Of a stretch of DNA of 64,000 bases, positions 32,836 to 41,221 are shown one piece after another (position 1 is the first letter of the stretch; each line of letters begins with the position of its first letter). The position numbers and the translations under genes were made by a program. The notes under the pieces were generated by a model. The model searched no databases. It was not told the DNA's origin and worked only from the letters and a program-made list of their open reading frames with translations. The DNA is taken from IMG/VR virus record IMGVR_UViG_3300044959_000131, positions 112,946 to 176,945 of that record; one strand, written 5' to 3'. This stretch comes from a virus.

Positions 32836-34320
32836 GTGGCCCTTCGCAGATTCCTGTTCCAGTCAACAGAAGGATACGCTGACTCAGCGGCTTTGACGGA
32901 CGAGACCCAGCTCGCCAAAATCACACTGAGCGGTATTGCCGGGGTTGCCGTAGACGCCGGGAATCAAAAGATCGTACAGCTGGCGACACCTACCGCCGAT
33001 ACAGACGCTGCAAACAAGAGCTACGTCGACTCTGTCGCGGCTGGTCTCGATTGGAAGGCATCTGTCAAGTACGCAACGGCTGCCCCTCTCCCTTCATACA
33101 CGGCGGCCGGTTCAGGAGTTGGCAAAACACTCACCGGCACGGCAAACGGTGCCTTGATCGTAGACGGTGTTGCCGTCTCCGTTTCGGATCGTATCCTGGT
33201 GAAAGACGAAGGAGGCGGTACCAGCGTACACAACGGTATCTACGTTGTGACAGCGACAGGTGATGCGTCGAACCCATACGTCCTCACGAGAGCGACCGAC
33301 TTCGACGGAACTCCCGGAGGAGAAGTGAGTTCAGGAAATGCGGTGTTCGTAGAGGGAGGAGCTACGAATGCCGACCAAGGTTACGTTCTCATTACGGACG
33401 ACCCCATCACGGTCGACGTGACCGCACTGACGTTCACCCAATTCACGGGCCTCGGCCAGGTAACGGCTGGTTCTGGTCTTGTAAAGACCGGGAACACAAT
33501 CTCGGTGAAGAAGGGCGACGGGATCGAGCTCGTGTCTAACGGCGCAGCCGTAAATGTCGATCTCGACACGAACTCCGGCCTCGCTCTCAATGGAACATCA
33601 CCAAACAAGAAGTTGGCTTGGAATCCGGACACAACGAGGGGACTCAATAAGGACGCTGCTGGTGCATACATCGCCTTGGCCGCCAACCCGGGTCTTCAGT
33701 TCTCGGGCGGATTACTGGAGGTGAAGGTAAATAGCACCACTGGTGCTTTGAACAAAGACGCCAACGGAATCTACGTGATGACTGACGAGACACCGGACAC
33801 ACTCGATATCACTCCGGCTGGTCTCAAAGTTGTCGGCCTTCCGTCCCTGTTCAAGATCAACGGAGTCAGCGTTGGTGCGACTGTCACAGCACCGAACCTC
33901 GACATCCTCACGAACGGCTCGAACGCGGACGCATTACACGTCCACTCCAGTGGATCCTCGAACGAGGTAGCTCAAACCTGGACAGCTTCAGGTAACATCA
34001 CGAAGGGTGATGGCGTATATATTTCTGGAAACAACACAGTCTCGACAGGGGACAGCACGAACGACACCAAGTCGAGAATCATCGGTGTCGCTGATCAAAA
34101 CATCTCCAACACGGCCAGCGGAACCATCAAGATTCTTGGAGTTGTGACCGGAGTACTTACCGGTGCCACAGCTGGAACGAGATACTTCCTGGGAAGCACT
34201 GGCCAGCCCGTATTGATCAGCGCCCTGCCAGGAGGAAGTAGAACTGTGCAACTTGGAATCGCCAAGAATTCGACGGACCTATTCGTCCAAGTCTTTGACT
34301 ATGGTAAGAAGCCGGTGTAA
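32836..34320 (+). CDS. Tail fibre protein
   Basis: The 494-residue product has a GTG start with a strong GAGGAGG site seven bases upstream. DTDAANKSYVDSVAAGLDWK near residue 58 is the characteristic 'ANKxYVD' element of phage tail fibres, here repeated in spirit at 35225-36586. A body of beta repeats follows (SGLVKTGNTISVKKGDGIELVSNGAAVNVDL), with a C-terminal module (NITKGDGVYISGNNTVS...GVLTGATAGTRYFLG). It is probably a distal fibre or an adhesin shaft. Confidence 0.8.
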   Translation: MALRRFLFQSTEGYADSAALTDETQLAKITLSGIAGVAVDAGNQKIVQLATPTADTDAANKSYVDSVAAGLDWKASVKYATAAPLPSYTAAGSGVGKTLTGTANGALIVDGVAVSVSDRILVKDEGGGTSVHNGIYVVTATGDASNPYVLTRATDFDGTPGGEVSSGNAVFVEGGATNADQGYVLITDDPITVDVTALTFTQFTGLGQVTAGSGLVKTGNTISVKKGDGIELVSNGAAVNVDLDTNSGLALNGTSPNKKLAWNPDTTRGLNKDAAGAYIALAANPGLQFSGGLLEVKVNSTTGALNKDANGIYVMTDETPDTLDITPAGLKVVGLPSLFKINGVSVGATVTAPNLDILTNGSNADALHVHSSGSSNEVAQTWTASGNITKGDGVYISGNNTVSTGDSTNDTKSRIIGVADQNISNTASGTIKILGVVTGVLTGATAGTRYFLGSTGQPVLISALPGGSRTVQLGIAKNSTDLFVQVFDYGKKPV

Positions 34321-34338
34321 TTCTTCGTGGTGTGGTAG

Positions 34339-34869
34339 ATGGCAACGAACCTCGTAAAACCACTCAAAGACAGCACCGAGGGTTACGAGGAGCCAATCGA
34401 TCCAGCAGTCGATGGACTGTCTGCTGGAGGATTCTACCCGCAGAACTCAACAAGTAACGACCAAGCCGCAGGTATTGAACGAGATGGTTCCGGTAATCTC
34501 GTCCTCAAGGATGCGATTACCGGAACCAGAACTCTAGCTCAGCTCTCGGGCGGCTCTGGAATCACAGAAGCAACGCACAAAGCGTTGCTTCAATTGATTC
34601 ACTTCATTGACGAAGGTCCGGCTGAGGGATTTGCGTCTGGGGCTACGAAAACGATATCTGGTGGTCCCGTCTTTCCAACTCAGATTCTCTGGCGCCGTGC
34701 AGATTCGACGAAGTTAGTCGAGCAGAACATCACTTGGACAGGACCGAAGCCAACGACTATCGAATGGAAGATTTACGACACGGACGGGGTAACGGTGCTC
34801 GCGACGGTAACTGATACGATCACCTATTCAGGAGTATTCGAAGTGAGTAGGACGAGAACAATCGTATGA
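34339..34869 (+). CDS. Fibre/baseplate-associated protein
   Basis: The 176-residue product has an N-terminal polar part (GFYPQNSTSNDQAAGIERDGSGNLVLKD), a short helix (THKALLQLIHFID) and a C-terminal immunoglobulin-like strand series (PTTIEWKIYDTDGVTVLATVTDTITYSG). The central FASGATKTISGGPVFPTQILWRRADSTKLVEQNITW also suits a beta sandwich. It ends in an ATGA overlap with the next gene. Likely part of the fibre assembly; exact role unknown. Confidence 0.6.
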   Translation: MATNLVKPLKDSTEGYEEPIDPAVDGLSAGGFYPQNSTSNDQAAGIERDGSGNLVLKDAITGTRTLAQLSGGSGITEATHKALLQLIHFIDEGPAEGFASGATKTISGGPVFPTQILWRRADSTKLVEQNITWTGPKPTTIEWKIYDTDGVTVLATVTDTITYSGVFEVSRTRTIV

Positions 34870-35213
34870 GCCTCAGTCCGGCATTTATTGCATATGGCGC
34901 CGATGGTGTCGAGAAGGCGACGGATGCGAATCCATTCGTCGTTAAGGTAATTACTCAGCAGAGCGGATCGAAGGCTGGTGTTGTCGTACCGGGGGACTTT
35001 TCTGGAAACCCCAAGAAGGCGACTGTCGTATTCGCAACCCCGTACACGTCGACAAATTACGCCATTACTCTTGCCCCAATTACTAATGGCTCGAAGACGT
35101 TCTCACCAGCCATCGAGAACAAGACAGTCAACGGATTTGTTGTAAACCTCCACTCCAACAACGTGGCCGGTCTCATCGAAATCGGCTGGCACACACTGCT
35201 GAACGGAAGCTAA
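34866..35213 (+). CDS. Stand-alone fibre-tip beta-sandwich domain
   Basis: The 115-residue product is a single domain with DFSGNPKKATVVFATPYTST, then NYAITLAPITNG and GLIEIGWHTL. The same domain forms the C-terminus of the neighbouring fibre at 35225-36586 (ASFSGNPKKATVTFSTPFAD, then HVNWVAI). It resembles the small H-type lectin-like domains at fibre tips. A free copy next to a fused copy suggests exchange of tip modules or a separate cap protein. Confidence 0.65.
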   Translation: MSLSPAFIAYGADGVEKATDANPFVVKVITQQSGSKAGVVVPGDFSGNPKKATVVFATPYTSTNYAITLAPITNGSKTFSPAIENKTVNGFVVNLHSNNVAGLIEIGWHTLLNGS

Positions 35214-35224
35214 AGGAATAACAC

Positions 35225-36586
35225 ATGGCTCTACAACTCGATGGAATCATCCTCGACGAGCTGACGACAGACCCGAGCAGCCCGGTCGAAGGCCAGATGT
35301 GGTTCAACACCACAACGCATCTCTTCAAGGTGTACCGGAACGGCGCCGTTACAAGCTTTACCGACGCCGACACCTTCGCCGCGCACGTATCCAACACGTC
35401 CAATCCGCACTCCACGACGTTGGAGCAAGCGCGGCAGGCTGGCAACACGCTCGCTGGGCCCATCAACATGGGCGGCTTTGCCATCACCAACGTCGCCGCT
35501 GGCAGTGGGCCGACTGACGTGGCACAGCGCCAGTGGGTTGTTGACCAAATCAACCAGAAGATTGCCGGGTTGGATTGGCAGGAGTCGGTACTGAATCGAC
35601 TCTCGACTCCGCCGGGGACACCAGCACAGGGCGACCGCTACCTCATCATCGCGACGGCGACGGGCGCTTGGACTGGACAGGAGAACAAGATTACGGAGTG
35701 GAATGGCTCCGCTTGGGTCTTCTACACACCAAACGAGGGGTGGGTTACCCGCGTCGAAGCTGAAAACCTTCTCTACTCCTTCGACGGCAGCTCGTGGGGC
35801 AATCTCGGAAGCGCAGTTTCGCACAGCGCACTTCTCAACCTCACCAACGACGACCACCCACAGTACCTGCCGCGCTCTGGCGTGAGGCCAATGACTGGCG
35901 CCCTCGACATGGGCGGCAACAACATCTCCAATGCAGGCACCATCAACGGTGTCTCCATCACTTCCCACGGCTCTCGCCACAACCCCGGCGGGCCGGACGC
36001 CGTTGCCACGGCGACGGCTGTCGGCATTACAGACAACACAAACTCAGAGGGTACGGCGACGTCGCTTGCCCGCAGCGACCACCAGCACGCGCACGGCAAC
36101 CGTGGCGGCGGGACGCTTCACGCTTTGACTTCTCAAGCTGGTGCAGGCTTCTACCCGCAGTCGGCCTTCAACAAGACGACGAATCCGACTGTCAACGACG
36201 ACGGCACGGCGGGGTGGGTTCCGGGCTCTCGGTGGATTAACACCGCCAACAACTCGGAGTGGGTGTGCATCAGCAACGCCACCGGCGCGGCGGTGTGGCA
36301 AAACACGCTCGCAATCAGCGTTGCACTTCCTCACAAGGCCGGTCGGGTGTTGGCGGCAAGCTTTTCTGGCAACCCGAAGAAAGCCACCGTGACTTTCTCC
36401 ACGCCATTTGCTGACGCTGACTACGCCGTGACGTTGACACCTGTCGTCACGGTGAATGGTGCGGGCTACTCTCCGAAGGTGGAGTCACAGGTGGCTGGAA
36501 GCTTCGTCATCAACATGGGCGCCAACAGCATCAGCAGCCTCGTCCACGTCAACTGGGTGGCCATCAAGTCCGGCGAGTCGGCGTAA
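35225..36586 (+). CDS. Tail fibre protein with DUF2793-like module
   Basis: The 453-residue product opens with a short sheet (MALQLDGIILDELTTDPSSPVEGQMWFNTTT), then AAHVSNTSNPHSTTLEQA and DVAQRQWVVDQINQKIAGLDWQ, typical of fibre proteins. Residues about 117-190 (TPPGTPAQGDRYLIIATATG, ITEWNGSAWVFYTPNEGW) match the DUF2793 module. Two HxxH-rich turns follow and the C-terminus is the FSGNPKKA domain seen in the previous gene. From here to 39.7 kb the DNA looks G+C-richer and uses GGC rather than GGA for Gly. Confidence 0.8.
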   Translation: MALQLDGIILDELTTDPSSPVEGQMWFNTTTHLFKVYRNGAVTSFTDADTFAAHVSNTSNPHSTTLEQARQAGNTLAGPINMGGFAITNVAAGSGPTDVAQRQWVVDQINQKIAGLDWQESVLNRLSTPPGTPAQGDRYLIIATATGAWTGQENKITEWNGSAWVFYTPNEGWVTRVEAENLLYSFDGSSWGNLGSAVSHSALLNLTNDDHPQYLPRSGVRPMTGALDMGGNNISNAGTINGVSITSHGSRHNPGGPDAVATATAVGITDNTNSEGTATSLARSDHQHAHGNRGGGTLHALTSQAGAGFYPQSAFNKTTNPTVNDDGTAGWVPGSRWINTANNSEWVCISNATGAAVWQNTLAISVALPHKAGRVLAASFSGNPKKATVTFSTPFADADYAVTLTPVVTVNGAGYSPKVESQVAGSFVINMGANSISSLVHVNWVAIKSGESA

Positions 36587-36598
36587 GGAGGTTGGAGA

Positions 36599-38725
36599 GT
36601 GTCCCTTCGGACGGAAAGCGTTGTCTTCGACGTTCTCACGTCGGACCCGACTTCCCCCGTCGAGGGGCAAGTCTGGTTCAACTCAACGGACAAACTGCTG
36701 AAGATGTACCACGACGGGGCGATTCGCCCCGTGACGACGCTGTGGCCGAGCCGTTTCTCCCCTGCGGCCACAGTCCGCGTCCACCCCACGGACCCGAGCG
36801 CAGATTTCCAGACGATTCAGGCGGCCATCGACGCAACAGGGCCGCAGCCTGTCGTCATCAGCGTTGCGCCCGGAACCTACGCCGAGACGCTGACGATTAC
36901 AGGGCCGCGTCAGGTCAAAATCATTGGTGAGCGTGCATCCGTCCGTGGTGGTGGGCCGATAGGCAATCAAGTTTCGATTTCACTCGGAAGTACGTCTCTG
37001 ACAGACCTTGCTTTGGTGACGCTGGTCGCACCGACGTCCTTCGTTCCAAGGGTGGAGTTTGAAAACATCTCCTTCTCCATCCAAAACACCGCTCCTTCTG
37101 CGGCGCAAATCCACGTCTTTCGGCTCGTGGACAACACTGTCGCCGGGTCTCTGACTTGTGCTCTCACCCTCAAGAACTGCAACATCGGTATTTCGGAGAA
37201 CGGCAATTCTTCAAGCCAAGTCGCCTGCATCAAAAGCGTCCAGTCCACACGTGTTGCCTTCTACGCCTACCTGTCAGACGTGAATGTCCTCATTCAGGGT
37301 ACGGCAACAAACTGCACCGTGTGGGAGCTGAATTCGACTGCTTCCAGAGAAGACCGGCTTCATCTTTATGGCAGCAACCAGTTCAGCATCAGCTCTTCAG
37401 CCAGCACGAAGTCGGTATTCGTTTGCAGCGGGTTCGGAGAGCCCGCCATTTTGAATTGGGGTGTAAACGTATTCAGCCACGGCAATAGCTCCGTCCCGTA
37501 CATTACGATTGGCGGCGTCGGACGCATTTTCAACTACGGCGTCTTCTCCCGCCTCGACTCACTCCAACAGAATCCGCTGTACGACGTTGCTGACAACCCA
37601 ACGGCGCTCGCACGTGCGCCTGCGCTGACGGAAAGCTTCTACCGGACGAGCGGCTCAATCCGCATGTACAAGGCAGCCCTGCGTCCGATTGCTGGCTCTC
37701 CGGGTGCAGACCTCGCTGACGGTGACATCTGGTACGACTCGACGCTTGGCAAGTTCCGCGCACGCGAGAATGGAGTGACAGTCGATGTGCGTGGAGGCGG
37801 AAGCGGCACTCCCGGAGGCAGCAACGGGCAGGTCCAATACAACAACGCTGGCAACTTCGGAGGTGCTGGCAAACTCGCAATCGATGCGGGTGGCTACCCG
37901 ATTCTCGGAGAGGCGAGCACCTCGACGCCTGCTTCACCGTCGGCGGGCTCGACACTCTTCTCCCGCCTGCGTGCAGGGCGTCGGATGGCCGGGCAGGTTG
38001 GGCCGTCTGGAGTGGACTACGCCTTCCAGCCCTTCTTGGCGGCGAACAAGGTGAGTCTGTGGACCGCCAACGGCAACGGCACCACGGTCAGCCTTGTAGG
38101 CTTCAACAACACGGTGACTGGAACAGCCACCGCACGCAACGTGGCGACGACGGATTTCGCATCGTCGCTTCGTCGCGTGGCGTTTGTCAGCGCAACGACA
38201 GCAGGCTCATCCGCAGGTACTCGCCACAACGCCCTTCAGTTCTGGAGAGGAAACGCGGCTGGGCGTGGTGGTTTTCTCTACGTCGCCCGGTTTGTCGTTG
38301 ATACCGTCGTCACCGATATGCGGTGGTTCGTCGGGCTGTCCGGCTCGGCTGCCGTCATCGGAAACGTCAACCCGTCGACTCTCACTAACATCCTCGGATT
38401 CGGCATCGACTCCGGCCAGACGACGGTGCGCTTCTTCAACAACGACGGCACGGGCGCGGCCACGGCAACGGACTTGGGGGCCAGCTTTCCGGCGACGACG
38501 GCCAACGTCGTTTACGAGGCCCGGCTCTTCTGCGCGCCAAACGGTGCAGAGGTTTTCTACTCGCTGGAGCGCCTTGACTCGGCAGCACTCGTCGAAGGCA
38601 GCGTCACGACGGACATCCCTGCCAACACGACGCTCTTGTCTCCGCAGATTTGGGTGAACAACGGTACGACGGCTGCGGCTGTCGCACTGGCCGTCGTCAG
38701 CCAGTACATCGAGACGGACTACTAG
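36599..38725 (+). CDS. Tail fibre/spike protein with beta-helix domain
   Basis: The 708-residue product has a GTG start at 36599 with AAGGAGG ten bases upstream. After a short N-terminal sheet like that of its neighbour (VLTSDPTSPVEGQVWFNSTD), residues about 60-260 read VHPTDPSADFQTIQAAIDAT, VVISVAPGTYAETLTITGPR and VKIIGE, the entry signature of pectin-lyase-type right-handed beta helices. Later parts are fibre-like (GGSNGQVQYNNAGNFGGAG) with a jelly-roll-like C-terminus. Such helices bind or degrade polysaccharide, but no catalytic residues can be asserted here. Confidence 0.75.
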   Translation: MSLRTESVVFDVLTSDPTSPVEGQVWFNSTDKLLKMYHDGAIRPVTTLWPSRFSPAATVRVHPTDPSADFQTIQAAIDATGPQPVVISVAPGTYAETLTITGPRQVKIIGERASVRGGGPIGNQVSISLGSTSLTDLALVTLVAPTSFVPRVEFENISFSIQNTAPSAAQIHVFRLVDNTVAGSLTCALTLKNCNIGISENGNSSSQVACIKSVQSTRVAFYAYLSDVNVLIQGTATNCTVWELNSTASREDRLHLYGSNQFSISSSASTKSVFVCSGFGEPAILNWGVNVFSHGNSSVPYITIGGVGRIFNYGVFSRLDSLQQNPLYDVADNPTALARAPALTESFYRTSGSIRMYKAALRPIAGSPGADLADGDIWYDSTLGKFRARENGVTVDVRGGGSGTPGGSNGQVQYNNAGNFGGAGKLAIDAGGYPILGEASTSTPASPSAGSTLFSRLRAGRRMAGQVGPSGVDYAFQPFLAANKVSLWTANGNGTTVSLVGFNNTVTGTATARNVATTDFASSLRRVAFVSATTAGSSAGTRHNALQFWRGNAAGRGGFLYVARFVVDTVVTDMRWFVGLSGSAAVIGNVNPSTLTNILGFGIDSGQTTVRFFNNDGTGAATATDLGASFPATTANVVYEARLFCAPNGAEVFYSLERLDSAALVEGSVTTDIPANTTLLSPQIWVNNGTTAAAVALAVVSQYIETDY

Positions 38726-38736
38726 GAGATTCGTGA

Positions 38737-39720
38737 ATGAGCACCACGTTTCAATTCACCATCGACGCGGACGGCACCTTCCCCAACCGCAAGGTGGCGC
38801 TCGACAGATTCGAGAAGGAGATTCGCGACAGCACAATTACGGTGGCGTTGGATTCCGTCAAGGTGTCCAATGGAAACTGCATCGTCACCTTCAAGGCGGA
38901 CCTCTCGCCAGCCGAGGTGCTGACGCTGGAGCAGCTCGTCTTCTCGCACTCCGGCGAGCCACTCATTCCCGACATTCAGGCGGTGCAAATCTACACGCAG
39001 ACGGGGACGCCTCAGCCTGTTGCAATGGACGGCAAGCCCTTCGTGCTGCCCAACATCTTCCCCGGAGAGGTGCTGCTCAACTTCACAGGAAGCAGCGACA
39101 GTTTGTCGCCACCGAAGAGGTTTGATGGGCCGCTTTTCGCTCTCCAGCAAACTGGCATTGGTACCGCATCGATGGACCTCGACTTCCTCGACGGAGTTTT
39201 CCTCGCTGGAGGCCACGTCGACTGGACAGGCGGTAGCTGGGGCTCGTACGTATGCATGGGGCTGATTGCGCCAGCCTCGACGGTGAAGGAGCCTGCCACA
39301 CCGGGACACGGCAACTGCAATCTCGTCCCCACCGGACTCGGTTTCAACCTCATCGTCCCTGCGGCTGGCAACGGCTCGAAGGACATCGACGTGGCGGTAC
39401 CAGTCCCAGCCTACGACGACGAGACGAATGTCCAGAATGGCTACTGGAACTACTCCGAGCCTTGGCTGGGAAAGGGCACTGTCTCTCCGAGTCCCGGCAA
39501 CGGGAAGTACAACCTCTTCGACGTGCCATTGGAGCTGGCGCACTTCGCAAAACTTCACCTCCGCCTCGACAAAGGGTCGCGAGACTTGATGGCTCCATCC
39601 ATCAAGCCCAAGTGGATTCTTCCCGAGTGGAAGATGCGCGTGACCATCTACAACAACAGTGGTACAGGCACTCTCAGCGTCAGCTGGGATTTGCTGATTG
39701 CCAGAAGGAAATCAGTATGA
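38737..39720 (+). CDS. Fibre-region virion protein
   Basis: The 327-residue product has AGGAG upstream. It is beta-rich with an N-terminal STTFQFTIDADGTFPNRKVAL segment, a central jelly-roll-like stretch (TASMDLDFLDGVFLAGGHVDWTGGSW) and a C-terminal strand pair (MRVTIYNNSGTGTLSVSWDLLI). G+C-rich codon use matches the two preceding fibre genes, so it probably arrived with them. The end overlaps the following membrane protein start (ATGA). Likely a fibre tip or accessory adhesin. Confidence 0.6.
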   Translation: MSTTFQFTIDADGTFPNRKVALDRFEKEIRDSTITVALDSVKVSNGNCIVTFKADLSPAEVLTLEQLVFSHSGEPLIPDIQAVQIYTQTGTPQPVAMDGKPFVLPNIFPGEVLLNFTGSSDSLSPPKRFDGPLFALQQTGIGTASMDLDFLDGVFLAGGHVDWTGGSWGSYVCMGLIAPASTVKEPATPGHGNCNLVPTGLGFNLIVPAAGNGSKDIDVAVPVPAYDDETNVQNGYWNYSEPWLGKGTVSPSPGNGKYNLFDVPLELAHFAKLHLRLDKGSRDLMAPSIKPKWILPEWKMRVTIYNNSGTGTLSVSWDLLIARRKSV

Positions 39721-40028
39721 GCTGGCTCGTTGGAAAGACAGGCTACTCATTGATTGATGTCTGGTCCCTGGTCCATTTCTGTTTCTGGGTCTTTATCGGC
39801 TCATGTTTCTGGGCCAAGAGAGTTCGAGTCCTCGTTTCACTTTGCATCTGTCTCGGAGTGGCAGCCGGGTGGGAAATTTTTGAGAGGTTCGCAGAGAAGA
39901 AATGGCCAGATACCTGGCTGAACCCGGAGAGCTGGTGGAACTCGTGGATCAGTGACCTGTCGACGGTTCTGCTGGGTGTATTCATGATATGGATTCTTCT
40001 CAATCGGTTTGGAAAGAAGACGTCATGA
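39717..40028 (+). CDS. Small membrane protein with three predicted helices
   Basis: The 103-residue product begins in an ATGA overlap. Hydrophobic segments occur near residues 13-32 (VWSLVHFCFWVFIGSCFWAK), 35-50 (VRVLVSLCICLGVAAG) and 80-96 (DLSTVLLGVFMIWILLN). A WEIFERFAEKKWPDTWLNPES loop with conserved-looking acidic residues sits between helices 2 and 3. It is coupled to the hydrolase-like gene downstream, so it could be a holin-like or inner membrane partner. G+C content returns to the phage average here. Confidence 0.65.
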   Translation: MSWLVGKTGYSLIDVWSLVHFCFWVFIGSCFWAKRVRVLVSLCICLGVAAGWEIFERFAEKKWPDTWLNPESWWNSWISDLSTVLLGVFMIWILLNRFGKKTS

Positions 40029-40573
40029 GCAACGTCGTCAGCATTGGGTTCAGCACACCGAAGAGCTTCAACCCTGTTTCGTGGATTATTCGGAAACTGA
40101 CGAAGTCCAGAGCCAGCCACACTTGGTTTTTGTACTACGACGCAGACTTCGAGATGTGGATGGTCATGGAAGCCCATGAACTCGGCTTCCGTCTCATTCC
40201 GTTCGAGAGGTTCCGCAATAGAAATGAAGTGGTCGCCATCTTTACGACCAAAACGTCGCTGTCGGACGGGTTAAAGTGGGCCGCCAAGTGGCTCGGAACT
40301 GCCTACGACTTCGGTGGATTGATTGGCATGGCGTGGGTCGTCCTCGGCCGCATTTTGAAGAGACGTTGGCGGAATCCGCTACAGAACTCTCACGCCATGT
40401 TCTGCTCAGAGATGGCTCTCACTGTTCTTCAACTCAGCGGAGTCGGGTGGTCAAAGCTAGCTGAGCCACACGAGACATCTCCTCAGGACCTGCTCGATAT
40501 GTTCGAGGATGCGGCAGAGTATGACGGAGATGCAATCATTGTAGACCCGCCTGGAAAGGACTCTGACAGCTAA
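40025..40573 (+). CDS. YiiX/NlpC-P60-like cysteine hydrolase
   Basis: The 182-residue product starts at ATG 40025 (ATGA overlap). It shows the motif order of YiiX/YebB-type permuted papain-fold hydrolases: SHTWFLYYD (conserved His, about residue 32), GTAYDFGGLIG (about 93-103) and NSHAMFCSEMALTVL (candidate catalytic Cys, about residue 128). These enzymes act on peptides, acyl bonds or cell wall. In a phage, next to a small membrane protein at the end of the fibre operon, a role in wall opening or lysis is plausible but unproven. There is no signal peptide. Confidence 0.7.
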   Translation: MSNVVSIGFSTPKSFNPVSWIIRKLTKSRASHTWFLYYDADFEMWMVMEAHELGFRLIPFERFRNRNEVVAIFTTKTSLSDGLKWAAKWLGTAYDFGGLIGMAWVVLGRILKRRWRNPLQNSHAMFCSEMALTVLQLSGVGWSKLAEPHETSPQDLLDMFEDAAEYDGDAIIVDPPGKDSDS

Positions 40574-40580
40574 GCGTAGT

Positions 40581-40601
40581 GCGACCCCCTACGGGGGTCG
40601 C
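40581..40601. terminator. Strong stem-loop between convergent genes
   Basis: GCGACCCCC (40581-40589) pairs with GGGGGTCGC (40593-40601) around a three-base loop. It lies between the plus-strand hydrolase gene and the minus-strand coiled-coil gene. No long T-run follows on either strand, so it may act as a bidirectional but leaky terminator. Confidence 0.6.
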
Positions 40602-40608
40602 TGGAACG

Positions 40609-41067
40609 CTAGGACTTGATAAGATTGTCACCAATCTTTTCGGAGAGCTTGTACGTCAATTTTACTTCCGAGCTCCCCCCTTCTTCCGATGATTCGTTCC
40701 TCCTTTCTTGTGATTGAGGCTGCTTGTTTGCTGGCAGCCTCGGTTTGTGAACCGTACGGCTCAGATTCGACTGTCGAATCTGAGCCGACCTGTACTTTAT
40801 TTGCGCCTCGATCTTCTCCGCTTGCGCTCTGAGCTCACGCGCCTCAAGCTCAAGCGCTTCTACCTTTACCCTCCTTTCTCTGTTTTCGAATTCCTGTTTC
40901 ATGAGGAGCCGTCCACGGTCCAGCTCCTCGTCTGACATGTCCGTCTGACGGTCGAGGATCTCCGCCTCAAGACCAGCTTTCTTGGCCTTGATGGACAACA
41001 ACCGGCTAACGTCCTTCATGATCTGGATAAAAACCTCGACCAACTCACCTGGAATAGCGATTTTCAC
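40609..41067 (-). CDS. Coiled-coil protein of unknown function
   Basis: The 152-residue product uses a GTG start with GGAGAGGGGAAG before it. Residues about 17-95 are one long charged coiled coil (MKDVSRLLSIKAKKAGLEAE, EELDRGRLLMKQEFENRERR, LELEARELRAQAEKIEAQIK) and the end is polar. Two perfect inverted repeats lie inside the coding region (40715-40740 and 40757-40787). The gene stands behind a promoter-like element and an immediate terminator hairpin, which suggests conditional expression. No function can be given. Confidence 0.65.
   Translation of the reverse strand: MKIAIPGELVEVFIQIMKDVSRLLSIKAKKAGLEAEILDRQTDMSDEELDRGRLLMKQEFENRERRVKVEALELEARELRAQAEKIEAQIKYRSAQIRQSNLSRTVHKPRLPANKQPQSQERRNESSEEGGSSEVKLTYKLSEKIGDNLIKS
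40757..40787. repeat. Perfect 14-bp inverted repeat inside a coding region
   Basis: CGGCTCAGATTCGA (40757-40770) and TCGAATCTGAGCCG (40774-40787) flank only three bases. A second 8-bp repeat (GAGGCTGC/GCAGCCTC, 40715-40740) lies nearby. In the minus-strand mRNA they would form two adjacent strong hairpins near the 3' end of the gene. Confidence 0.8.
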
Positions 41068-41102
41068 GTACTTCCCCTCTCCTTGAGAGCTAGCTAATAA
41101 GT

Positions 41103-41137
41103 AAAAAAATGAGGATGATCTGTGGGTATCATCCTCA
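41103..41137 (-). terminator. Minus-strand intrinsic terminator directly after a promoter element
   Basis: On the minus strand TGAGGATGAT and ATCATCCTCA form a 10-bp stem followed by seven T residues. The stem begins within about six bases of the GGCATAAG element at 41143-41150 and precedes the coiled-coil gene at 40609-41067, so it could act as an attenuator. Confidence 0.9.
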
Positions 41138-41142
41138 AACTA

Positions 41143-41150
41143 CTTATGCC
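41143..41150 (-). promoter_or_regulatory. GGCATAAG promoter element
   Basis: The minus-strand context GTTCGGCATAAGTAG matches the shared element. Downstream comes a terminator hairpin, then a ribosome site and the coiled-coil gene. Confidence 0.6.
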
Positions 41151-41186
41151 GAACCACCGGAATCTTTTTCTCAGCACTAAAGTGAC

Positions 41187-41215
41187 TTGCAATCTCCTCA
41201 ATCTGTCCGTATCAT
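41187..41215 (+). promoter_or_regulatory. Sigma70-like promoter of a small RNA
   Basis: TTGCAA (41187-41192) and TATCAT (41210-41215) are separated by exactly 17 bases, a good match to a bacterial housekeeping promoter. Transcription would start near 41222, at the edge of the structured RNA described next. No coding frame follows. Confidence 0.65.
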
Positions 41216-41221
41216 GTAGAC

